Positions 1-9,030 of a stretch of DNA of 64,000 bases are shown here, piece after piece (the stretch's first letter is position 1; every line of letters starts with the position of its first letter). Made by a program: the position numbers and the translations under genes. Source of the DNA: Karalla daura (Eukaryota > Chordata > Actinopteri > Chaetodontiformes > Leiognathidae); contig CM055192.1 in the NCBI GenBank assembly GCA_029224185.1, forward strand, positions 22,532,739 to 22,596,738. The letters are read 5' to 3'. Under the pieces are notes generated by a model that ran no database searches, was not told the DNA's origin, and worked only from the letters and a program-made list of their open reading frames with translations.

Positions 1-193
1 TGGGCAGCCACTGAAACTGTAATAAAAAGTTTCACAGGAACACCGGCTGAAGTGTCTCGCAACTGCAGTTATGCCGCTTGTAGCAGAAAAACCACAGCGT
101 GTACAGGCCGTGTCAGTGTGAGAGTGTGATTGATGTCGAGTCCACAACTTGTTCTCGTCACGGATCCTGTCGGGCCCTTTACAACAACAGAAG

Positions 194-544
194 CTATGGG
201 AGCAGCAGCTGAAGGAGCCGAGCTAATGGAGAGTCCAAGACGAGCAGGAGTTTGACCATTAGCTCCTCCATCTCTTTGGAATCCAGAGAGCATCTGAGAA
301 CAGGGTTCGCTGACCTCTCCGCCCCTACAGAGCCGAGGAGAAACATCCGAAGCGCCCGGCAGATTTCACGCTCATGTTTTCGAGAATCCAGCTGCAGCTC
401 GGCCCAGAGCGCGTTGAGTTGGAGGCACCACTGCAGTGAGTCTTTTATCAGCCTCATGGAGCTCAGCGTGGGTGCAATCAGCTTCCATTTCTTTTCTTTT
501 TCAGCTGCTATGGCCATTAACTCTTTCAGTTGGGCCAAACACAT
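194..544 (-). CDS. Probable 3'-terminal coding exon of an unidentified minus-strand gene
   Basis: This is an open frame of 116 codons ending in TAG at 196-194. Translated, it is leucine-rich, charged and predicted helical (it includes KEKKWKLIAPTLSSMRLIKD and a C-terminal LLQLLLP). It has no low-complexity bias, and its codon choice (CTG, CTC, GAG rich) looks coding, unlike other open frames in the window. I do not recognise the family. The first ATG in frame (544) may be internal. An in-frame TGA lies at 559-557, yet the same frame is open upstream from 678 to 560 and begins right after a strong minus-strand acceptor (T-rich tract plus TTACCAG ending at 679). A donor-like CA/GTAAGT lies at about 637, so a short intron could remove the TGA, but I see no strong acceptor for it. 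Alternatives are a single-exon small ORF behind a 5' leader, or a decayed copy. No poly(A) signal is visible before the window edge. Confidence 0.5.
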   Translation of the reverse strand: MCLAQLKELMAIAAEKEKKWKLIAPTLSSMRLIKDSLQWCLQLNALWAELQLDSRKHEREICRALRMFLLGSVGAERSANPVLRCSLDSKEMEELMVKLLLVLDSPLARLLQLLLP

Positions 545-3500
545 TGTGCCATGATTTCAATCAGCCTGCCATTGCTGTTTGGACCCCCATCCCCAGTTAA
601 TTTGCTGCAGCCTCAAGCTAAAGAAACCAAGACTTACTGAAAGACTGTGGCATCTTAAAGTGATCTCTTGAAGCCGCTCTGGTAAGCAAAAAAAAAAAAA
701 AGTCTGCATCCTTTTTACCCATTGATATTAATTTCTGGGGGGGAAAAAACACATGATACAGAAATGCTGTAATTAGTCACATATCCTTGTTATTGTTTAT
801 CAGACAGTGTGAAAAACAGACTAAGCGAGAGCTGGGAGCTGCTGACGTGCTATCCGCCGCTATCTTCCTTTGCCGCTCCGTCAGCCATTAGCCTGTAATT
901 TATGCTTTCACACTCTCAAGGCCCTCTGCTCAAAGCGCCGACGCCGCTGCATGCGAGGAAACTTTTTGCTTTCAGTGAGTTGACGGCTGTACATTGACTG
1001 ATAAACAGAGAGGCTGACAAACTGAGTGCTGCCTCACGCCCACTGCAGGTGTTCGAACAAAAAAATGGACAAAAAAATTGGCTATAAAAGAGCTCCCTTT
1101 TGGGGGAGTGAATTAAACGGCGGTGCACTTTGGCATGAAATGTGATACATTTTTCAAAGCTTGGAAAAGAGAGACGGAGACAGTCTCTGAAAGTGCCTCT
1201 GTGATTCAACTGTTTCAACAGACATCTCCTGACCACCAAAATAAAAGCCTGAAGCCAGTGGATGAGTGTAATGATGACATACGAGCAGTGAAGAGTTGCC
1301 TCAGTTACTTCTTGGACTAATACAGCGTTTTCAGAGTTGTCCGATCAGCACCGCGCATTTGACATTGGGAGCCAGGATGTGAATGTCTCTCACGGACCTG
1401 GTGGCCAATAAACTGGCTCAGCATGCAGGAAATTGAATATGAGGACAAGTTAAAACACCATATAGTTCTTTGACTTGTTTGGTATATTGCTTATTTATGC
1501 CACGCTGGTTTGGCTGCACAGTTCATCAATAACAAACTGAACTTGAGGTCGGGCCTGGAGGTTCACACATGACTGCCTCCTCACATAATACATCTCAAGT
1601 TTATTTTTGCCCAACCTTGGGTGCAAATAATCCTTGCAAATTCATTTTCATCTGAGTTTTTCATTTTGAGGTGATATTGACTGGGACAAACATTGAAAAC
1701 AGGACAGCGGGGGGAAGGTCAAGGTCTACTTATTTCATGTTTAAAAATGCTTTCTTTTTATTTAAATTCCTGGAAGGCCGCAGTCGCCATACTAAGCGCA
1801 GCTCTCTCGCTGGGAACCCACATTTTCTCAACAGTGTCTCTTGATGTGGCCTGAGGCCGTGCTACTTCTCTTTTTCATCACTGAGCTGTTTTTAACACAC
1901 TGCGGAATGAGAGTCGGACTCCAAATTAGTGTCCTAAATCCAAACTCATTAACTCCCAAACCAAACAAATCTGTGCCAGGACGGCCCCAACCTGGTGCGT
2001 GTCTCAGATTATGAACGTTGCGATTCATCTTTAGTTACTCAGTAATCTGCCTGCGTGAGGATTGGGGCAAACATCTTGGCAGCGTCTCCGTCAGGCAGGG
2101 GCGTGGCTGAGGCGATCTGGATGTGTGCTCACGGGGAGCGAGAGCTGAACCGCTGCTCGCTGTGGAAGAAATGACAACAGATCCAAAGCGGAAGACACGG
2201 GGGAAATAGCTCGTGTCGGTTTATTGATCTGTGCTCGGGTTAAGAGGCCTCCAGGCATCTGCAGCCACGCAAGTGTTTACACTGAGACAAAAATAATTTG
2301 CAATATTTTCTGTGCTAATCCACGGAGATCGCCGATCTAATATTTGCCTTCTAATCTGCGCTCTTAATCTCCAGATCATAATCCGGTGTTATTTCATGTT
2401 TTGGTTGCCTCTGCTCTGGATTATTCATTTTAATGTCAGATATTTATTTAACCTTTTTCTCTTGAGTCTCAACATGCATAATACAACCAGAAAAATCAGT
2501 AGTAAATCATATTCACATCATAGACATTACGTAAGAATTTGTTCACAAGTTGCAAGTTTTATATTTCCAGTTTAAATGTCTTACTTTATTGGCTTTTGCT
2601 CTCTTTACTGGTTTCCTATTGCTAACGTTTCCTTCTCCCACTTGTGCAGGTTGGCTCCTAGCAGAGCTGCAGTGTCACTGAGCCCTGCCCCGGACAGATA
2701 CATGCTGACATGATTTAAGACGAACCCGGAGACACTCTCCTTCAGCGGCAGATGGATGTAAAAACAGCCTCTAGTGTCAAACTCTGCACATCATCATTCT
2801 GCAGAGCGCGGCGCGTACGAGGCCTATTCCAGAGGCGTGAGGGACCTCAAGAAAATATAACTCTCGCTCGTGTGTTTGACCAAACATTTACAGTCAGCAC
2901 ACACGCAGCAGTTTGTGTCTTGGGAGTGAAAACAGGCTATATCATGAAACGCAGACGACACCACCACAGACAAACAACAGATTATGCTCCCTCAGCTTAG
3001 CGCAGCAGTCACAGCAAAGACAATAATAACGGTGCTGTATTAACGCTTTATTGGTCTCCTGTGGAGCGTTTCCTGTGCTGGGCAGACAGAAGGCTGCGAC
3101 ACAGAGCGGGTCTGGAGCCCGCTGCCTTGCTCACTGGCTTCACTGGGCCACAGGGCAGGAAGTGACGGTGAACCAGCCCCCCCCCTGCTCTAACAATGCT
3201 CTCTTTAACATCCAGACCCTGCTCCCCAACCTGTGAGAGTCTGCGGTCAGGCCAGAAACAGGCCTTCACCACTTCCCCCACAGTCAAGCAGTGGAAATGG
3301 TCTCTGTGTGTGTGTGTGGGTGTCTGTAGAAATACATGACCTAAAATGTCATTTGTAACATGTATTGTTAGTTCACTCCATGTAAATACTGTATTCAAAA
3401 TACTTTGAATCACTCCAAAATTGTCCTCCAATTTACAATGCGCATAATACAATTCACTATTCAGGATTCTCATCTAGTAGCTATTTCATGTCACCATTGT

Positions 3501-4539
3501 GTCTGCAAAAGACTTTTACTGGAAACAGTAACTGACGCCAGACAACAATGTAGAGTGAACATGGTGTAAGATATTACAAAAACAACAAATTTACAGTGAT
3601 GTATTTCCATTCTTGCTGCAATGCCGTAATGTAATTTCACAATTGTGTTACAACACAGCACTTACTTTTAGACTTTCAATTCAGCAGCATCACTAGACTG
3701 GCCAGAACTAGATGGAAAAAAATAGCATGAGTAACACTGAGCACATGCTACACAAACAGGAAGCTAGCGCCAAGCCAACTGGAGAGCTGGCATGCTGGAG
3801 GAGAGAGAAACGACTGGGGAGAGAATGGTTGCCTCGGTCTGAAAACTTTGTCAAGGGTGGTACTTTTTCCCATAATGTCAAAGGTGACCGATAGAAAGGT
3901 CAACTCAGAAATCCTTAAAAATTTCACACACTAAAAGAGTCGATCCACGATGTGTCCCTCATCCAGCTGCATAGCAATGTTCACGCTCCCAAATGATGAC
4001 AATGTTAGACAGGGTCCGCATGGTGCTCTGAAAGTTTGCATCTCTTAACTTTCTTGGGGAGATGACACGTCTGTAGCTCTGGTTGTGGTCCACACAGGAG
4101 CTGCGATAGAGCATGCCATAGAGCAGCCATTCTCCCACAGAGAATGGATTGAGGACCTGTTGTTCTTCAAAAAAAGTATTTTACATGAAAGCCAATGGGC
4201 GAGACTACCAATTTCAACCTGGATGAAACACACAAAAGGGGCGGGATTTGAAGCAGACTTTAGCCTGACTGGTAAATGATATTCAGAGGCAGGTCACATG
4301 GTCTTCACGTCTGGAGTGAGATAGAAAATAATCACGCAGATCGTCCTTATGTACAGACCGTAGATTACTGGGCCAAGGCTATGTTCTATGTTATTCAGAC
4401 TGAAGACGATGATTCATAACGTCTCTTCCTATGGCGTTCATATGGCAGTCAAGGAACCCTGGACTATATCACCATCTAGTACCATCTGTACTATATCACC
4501 ATCTATTTAAAGTGTAACCGCATTAGAATATAGTTACTA

Positions 4540-4760
4540 TAGTTATATGTAACTCCATTACTGTCCATTACTCAACATTTCATTCCTCAACACTGTGTGT
4601 GCTCAGAATACAATTACATTGTAGAAATTAATGGATTATGGGAGTTGCCCTTATTTTGTACTCTATGTAACTCCATCAACTGCATTCTGTTACTTCCCAA
4701 CACTGTTCGCACAGTGTAATCAGATACAGTTACTTAGTTGAAATGAACTGATCGATTGTG
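4540..4760. repeat. Decayed teleost interspersed repeat (GTAACT/CAACACTG type)
   Basis: The segment repeats words such as TTACTCAACA, GTAACTCCAT and CCAACACTG, and ends near GTAATCAGATACAGTTACT. This wording matches an abundant teleost repeat, recognised from memory and not by a search. A second copy-like segment in the opposite sense lies at 34900-34990. No ORF or target-site duplication could be defined, so the ends are approximate. Confidence 0.4.
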
Positions 4761-4914
4761 AATATGTATTCATAGAGTTGTAAATTCTATGGCAAAATTT
4801 GAGTTTTCTAAAGTATGTACAGTAAAAGACGATTTCGTATACTGAGCAATCTGACAATAATTTACAAATTGCAATTTGGGGCATGTATTTTGTAATCTGT
4901 AATGGAAAACGCTA

Positions 4915-4916
<2 letters not shown>

Positions 4917-4960
<44 letters not shown>
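4917..4960. repeat. (GT)22 microsatellite
   Basis: This is an uninterrupted run of 22 GT units. It lies a few hundred bases upstream of the likely first exon of the semaphorin gene, so length changes could affect the promoter area. Confidence 0.97.
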
Positions 4961-4961
<1 letters not shown>

Positions 4962-4969
4962 GGGGGGAG

Positions 4970-5250
4970 ACCTGATGGGCGGAGACCTGTTAGTGTTTTG
5001 TGTTTAAAATCCTCCCAGGTCCCTGCTGTGATGCGTACTGCAGGAGTAAAGGCTGGGGGGCGCACACACGCTGCAGAGCCACGCACACACACACACACAC
5101 GCGTGTGCACACTCCACACTCACAGACACACTCACACGCGCAGACGCGCCCGCGCGCACTCACGCATCATTTCCACTGGAGGCTGGCACGGACACGCTGC
5201 TCCACGGCCGAGCTCTGTCTCTGTTTCACTGCTGAAACTTCAGCGCAGAG
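4970..5250 (+). promoter_or_regulatory. Putative promoter region of the semaphorin gene
   Basis: This is inferred from position only. The segment precedes a probable non-coding first exon that ends at a consensus donor (5695). It is richer in CpG than its surroundings (for example 5105-5165, with CGCGCAGACGCGCCCGCGCGC) and lacks a TATA box. A (CA)n tract at 5084-5100 runs into GCGTGTGCAC and then CG-rich alternating sequence. The start site cannot be placed from sequence alone; transcript 5'-end data would settle it. Confidence 0.3.
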
Positions 5251-5289
5251 AGGCGGACACACAGACCCATCCAGCGGATTAAATTCACC

Positions 5290-5292
<3 letters not shown>

Positions 5293-5326
<34 letters not shown>

Positions 5327-5369
5327 CCTTTTCCTCCTCCTCCTCCTCCTCTACCTCCTCCTCCTCCTC
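5293..5369. repeat. (CT)16 followed by CTC-triplet run
   Basis: (CT)n occupies 5293-5324, then a short C/T spacer, then CTC/TCC triplets to 5369 with one interruption. The whole block is a 77-base pyrimidine tract inside the putative leader exon. Such tracts near start sites can act as GAGA-type promoter elements; that role is inference. Confidence 0.9.
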
Positions 5370-5442
5370 TGCTGCTGGTTTCGTGTTACAAAGCCCTGGG
5401 AGGGAGTTGCGCGGTGAGCCAGTTCCTCTGTGCACAAACTGA

Positions 5443-5577
5443 ATGACAGGATCATATGGCTTGATTTTGGCCAAAACATTTCCAGAGAAATACAAAAGAA
5501 ACGAGGAGACGCGGAGAGGAGGAAACGCTGGGCTCACTACTATCTGTGTTCTGCTGAGGATGTGGAATAATTTCTAA
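5443..5577 (+). promoter_or_regulatory. Upstream ORF (44 codons) in the putative leader
   Basis: An ATG at 5443 opens a frame that closes with TAA at 5575-5577, wholly inside the putative first exon. The start context is weak (T at -3, A at +4), which would allow leaky scanning. The predicted peptide starts MTGSYGLILAKTF and resembles no family I know. If the exon is real, this uORF and the overlapping ATG at 5456 should lower translation of the main frame. The in-frame ATG at 5560 is contained within it. Confidence 0.4.
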
Positions 5578-8058
5578 CTCCCACTAATAGGAGAAGAAAC
5601 CAGAGAGAGAAGAGAGAGAGAGAATACTGTCGGCGGAGAGAGCCGGAGAGGGACGCGTTGCCTGTGATAATCAGCAGCATCACCCTGATAATAAGGTAAG
5701 TTTGTGGCTTGTGTGGATATGTGTGGAACGTGTGTGTGTGTTTGTGTTGATCGCTTTGCTGGATACAAAGTAGACGAGCGGACGCAGGGAGCGGAGGCAG
5801 AAAACATCCCTGTCTCTCCGGGGTCTCCAACTGTTGCCATACCGAGCCTGTTCTTTTTTTCTTTTAGAGCAAATGAGGGTAAATCGTTGGATAGTGGGTT
5901 GCGGGAGCAGATCTGTGAGGTGTTGCAGGTCCGGGCTCTTTTTGAACAGAGCTCTGGATGCAACTTTATCTCCAGTGTAAACACAGCGCACTGCGGTTGG
6001 AGCAGCAGCAGCTGCAGCTGGACGGGAGTCAAGCCCAGCTTTCCACTGGAGGTTGCAGATCTCCACTGGAGCGCCACAATCACGGCAAACACTGTGTAAT
6101 TCCTGCCATATCATGCCCACTGTATACTGTCTGCGTGTGTGCGTGTGCTGCATGATGATTTCATGCTCCCAGCAAAAAGACAGATGCTCGCATTTTATCA
6201 CTTGGCTGTGATGGTTCGTAGTGTGTGTGTGCGTGTGTGTGTGTGTGTGTGCGTGCGTGTTGGTGCCCTAACATGAACTTTGTGAGGCTTCATCGTCTTG
6301 TTTAAATGTTCTAATCATAGACTTCCAGCTTACTTTTCTGACTTCTGCAACAGAGTCTGGCAGCTTGAAAGTGAAGTTTGCATATATCTATAGCTGTCTT
6401 TAACAGGCAGCAAGTCACACAGTGCCTTTCAACTCAACCAAAATGCTGAAAAATAGTAAGGGGTAAGGATAGGTAAAAAAAAAAAAACACAATGTAAAGG
6501 CATCTGAGGGGGTGATCCAAAGAATTGTAGAGTTTCGCACAACATAATCTATAACTAGTCTAATTGCCATGACTCCACAACTCCTCGGACAATGTAAAAG
6601 CTCAAAATCGAACTTTGCGGGCGTAATAGAATGAAATAAATTACATAGGAAGAGACAAAACACAGGGAGGCAGCTAGTTAAAGCATGAACTAGAAACCAG
6701 AAGTGGGTTTTTAGGTTCTTTTGAAAAGAGTCCAGGTGAAAGTATACACAACAGTCTGCGCCCACATGCCGTACTGTAGATCCGTGATCCCACACAATAC
6801 GTGGACTCACATCTGCTCCAAGAAGTCCGATGTGTCATGTACGCCGGCCGTCCTCCACTTCCAGTGAAACAGCAGTAGTGGGTGCCTTGAATCGCAGCCT
6901 CTGTTTCCCCACCGGCTCAGCTGACACTCAGAAATTAAGCTCTTACGGTGACAATAATCCACTGACTTGACACATTACTTTGGAGTGCTTTTTTTCCTTT
7001 TATTCCCCTTTCTGATTTTTTTCGACCCCCCCCCCCCCCCACCACCCTTTTATAATGAAGTAAGTATTAGCTGCAGTTGAGTGATTATTGTAATTACTGA
7101 GGGGGGCAGGCGTCCACGCTGGACAGTGAGCGCTGGAGCAGTGAGATCTGAGTAAAAAAGGTGGTGGTAGCGGTAGAGGTGTAGGAGGAGTGAGAAGTGG
7201 GGGGTCTGCCTGGTTTCCCTGCTCTGTTTTTTCCTTTCTTTTTTTTCTTGTTTCTTTTACAAGCTGGATGGTGCCACTGCTAGTTAACTAACAGACAGTG
7301 CGGGTGGAGCACGGCCCCAGGAAATAAAGACAGTAACGTTTGTGGGGGAAGTTAAGTGGAGACGTGTTATTGCCCTCTGAGAAGGGATGGAGGAGGTATA
7401 CGAGTGCTACTGTGCTTGGCAATCCACTTTCTGCTTCAATATTCGTGTAATTTTCTCATAAAGTTTGTCGTAGGATTTCTTTTTCATAAGGCGGCGTGCC
7501 TCGTGCATGTCACTGTGTCATTTGCAGAGATTAATGAAAGTAATATGCAGCCGGGATTCAGCGTTAACACCGAGCCGCAAGTTCACTTTTTCAGGGCAGA
7601 AATGCGGGGGAGGATAAGCCCACCCAAATTCACTTTGCTCGCCTGTTAATTTGAGGAAATCAAGTTCGCCAGACATCGAGAATAGACAGAATCTTTGATC
7701 ATAATACACACAGCAGATTACAGGTGACTAAAGCCGGTTACAAGCAGATAGCTCTGAGAAGGCAGTTTGGCTGTGGTAGCTTTCCCCCTGACATCTGCAT
7801 TATTCCCCTTAAAAATAGCTTTGAAAATCCAGTTTCATCCAGAGCAGTTGCAACAAAGACACACACACACGCACACACACTCTTATGCACATACACACAC
7901 ATACAGTGGAGCCCTCTGGCCCCAGATGTTAATGCCTCCATTGAGAGAGCCACAGGACTCCTGCCGACGCGATCTCTTCATTGTCGGACAGACAATGGAG
8001 TCCACATCCTGACCGGCAGCCTCCTTCCCATCTTCCCTCACAGTCTGCTCCTCATGCT

Positions 8059-8061
<3 letters not shown>

Positions 8062-8100
<39 letters not shown>
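8062..8100. repeat. (CA)19-20 microsatellite
   Basis: This is an uninterrupted CA run of 39 bases, followed by the imperfect ATGCACACAC. A shorter CA/TA run lies 200 bases upstream at 7858-7902. Confidence 0.97.
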
Positions 8101-8103
<3 letters not shown>

Positions 8104-8371
8104 CACACACGCAACAGAACAGCACACTGTCATGCAGACAAAGAACCGCATGCATCATGCATTTCTGCAAGCAGGCACGCTTTTTCCCTATGTTTTGTTC
8201 CCATTCCGATTTGGAGTTTTCACTTCATTGTGTCGCAGCATCTGGGTACAAGTTGGACAAATGTGAAATGTCTTTCATCTTTTATTCATGGCGCGTGCGC
8301 GTATTTATGTGCGTGAATGTCCCCTCTGGCTGGTGTGTTGTACATATGTCCCTGCTGCAGTCCCATGCAGA

Positions 8372-8560
8372 CTAGAGCTGTAATTTACAATGACTTGATA
8401 TGATAATGGGATATTCATCCACCAGTCATTGTCTTCAGCTATCAATCACTATGTGTCACAAAATGCAGAAAAATACCTATTGAAGTGAACAACAGCCCAA
8501 GATGACGTCCCCTGATGTTTTGTTCTGTGTCATTACGTTGAACAAAAACCAGGCTTAAAC
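8372..8560. repeat. Left part of a decayed teleost interspersed repeat
   Basis: The segment begins near TAGAGCTGTAA and contains AAATGCAGAAAAATACC and AGCCCAAGATGACGTCC followed by TGTTTTGTTCTGTGTC. I recognise this order of words from a common percomorph repeat whose other half (AAAAAATGACTCAAA followed by GATTAATC-like words) appears at 8890-9030. The two halves are separated here by a different repeat. Recognition is from memory and the ends are approximate. Confidence 0.55.
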
Positions 8561-8572
8561 ACAGTCCTAAAC

Positions 8573-8865
8573 CCATCTATCCATTATCTTTCCCTCCTTT
8601 TACCTTAATGACGCTACAGGGATCTGCTGGTGCATATCTCCGGCAGACGTAAGGAGAAGGCAGGACACACACCATTTACGCTCACACTCACACCCAGACT
8701 CTCCATAGGCTGAAAGTCATGAGTTTGGACTGTCGGATGAAGTCGGAATATATAGAGAAAACTGATGCAGACACATAGGGAATCTCCACTCAGAAGTCAA
8801 ACCCATGGAGTCAAACCCAGGCCATTGTTACTGTGAGGTAACCACCTAATCCGACTGATACTCAG
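8573..8865 (+). repeat. Decayed CATCCATTATC-type teleost repeat inserted into another repeat
   Basis: It opens with CATCTATCCATTATC and continues with TTTACGCTCACACTCACACC, then AGTTTGGACTGTCGGA, and ends with a TCAAACCCAGGCC / GTGAGGTAACCACC section. This is the standard order of a very abundant teleost repeat (a Cys-loop-like 'CACTCACAC', then 'TTTGGACTGTGGGAGGA', then 'GAACCC...' tail). It is strongly diverged. It lies between two halves of a different repeat, so it probably inserted into it. Confidence 0.6.
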
Positions 8866-8884
8866 CCTTAAGAAACTTAAACAG

Positions 8885-9030
8885 CTGAGAGCTTAGATCC
8901 TGACATCTGAGAGACAATTTTATAGACATTCTTATGTAAAAAAAAAGAAAAAGTGACGCCATCAATGACTCAGATGTTAAAATAGCTGCTCATCAATTGT
9001 CTGATTAGTCAGCTAATCAACCATGCCCTC
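8885..9030. repeat. Right part of the interrupted teleost repeat
   Basis: The segment contains GAGAGACAATTTTATAGAC, a poly(A)-like stretch at 8939-8951, ATGACTCAGATG and GATTAGTCAGCTAATCAACC. These match, in order, the second half of the element that begins at 8372. The match to the family is from memory; alignment of the two halves to one consensus would confirm it. Confidence 0.45.

Larger units (their letters stand above)
560..5199. other. Intergenic region between the minus-strand exon and the semaphorin exon 1
   Basis: I see no supported gene here. It holds a TATAAAAG box at 1083-1090, an A/T-rich block with many TAAT and GGATTA words at 2290-2580, a GC-richer block at 3040-3300, a decayed interspersed repeat at about 4540-4760, and the (GT)22 microsatellite at 4917-4960. 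Long frames such as 3048-3473 (-) lack coding character. The last 250 bases become rich in CpG and alternating purine-pyrimidine sequence and may belong to the promoter of the gene to the right. Confidence 0.6.
5200..5695 (+). other. Probable non-coding exon 1 (5' leader), 5' end uncertain
   Basis: The right boundary is a near-perfect donor, ATAAG/GTAAGT, at 5695/5696. The segment is purine-rich at its end, typical of a leader, and includes (CT)16 at 5293-5324 and a CTC-triplet run at 5333-5369. It holds at least two upstream start codons out of frame with any long protein: a 44-codon ORF at 5443-5577 and a two-codon ATG-GCT-TGA at 5456-5464. No conserved protein is encoded. Its assignment to the semaphorin gene rests on order and strand. 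It could instead be the first exon of a separate non-coding transcript. Confidence 0.45.

Noticed and set aside
638..678. Separate 41-base minus-strand exon between an acceptor and a GTAAGT donor
   Set aside because: A TTTCTTTAG acceptor only 20 bases on would give an impossibly short intron, and no other strong acceptor is seen before 544. It is kept only as an alternative within the minus-strand exon entry.
3048..3473. 141-codon minus-strand frame ending over an AATAAA word
   Set aside because: The stop overlaps AATAAA at 3049-3054, which looked like a gene end, but the translation lacks coding character and includes a CA-repeat segment (THTHR).
4902..5446. Overlapping long frames around the GT and CT arrays
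   Set aside because: They are opened by dinucleotide and triplet repeats (Val-Cys, Thr-His, Ser-Leu and Glu-Arg runs), not by coding constraint.
7724..8266. 180-codon plus-strand frame
   Set aside because: It spans two CA arrays giving long Thr-His runs; the remainder has no recognisable protein character.
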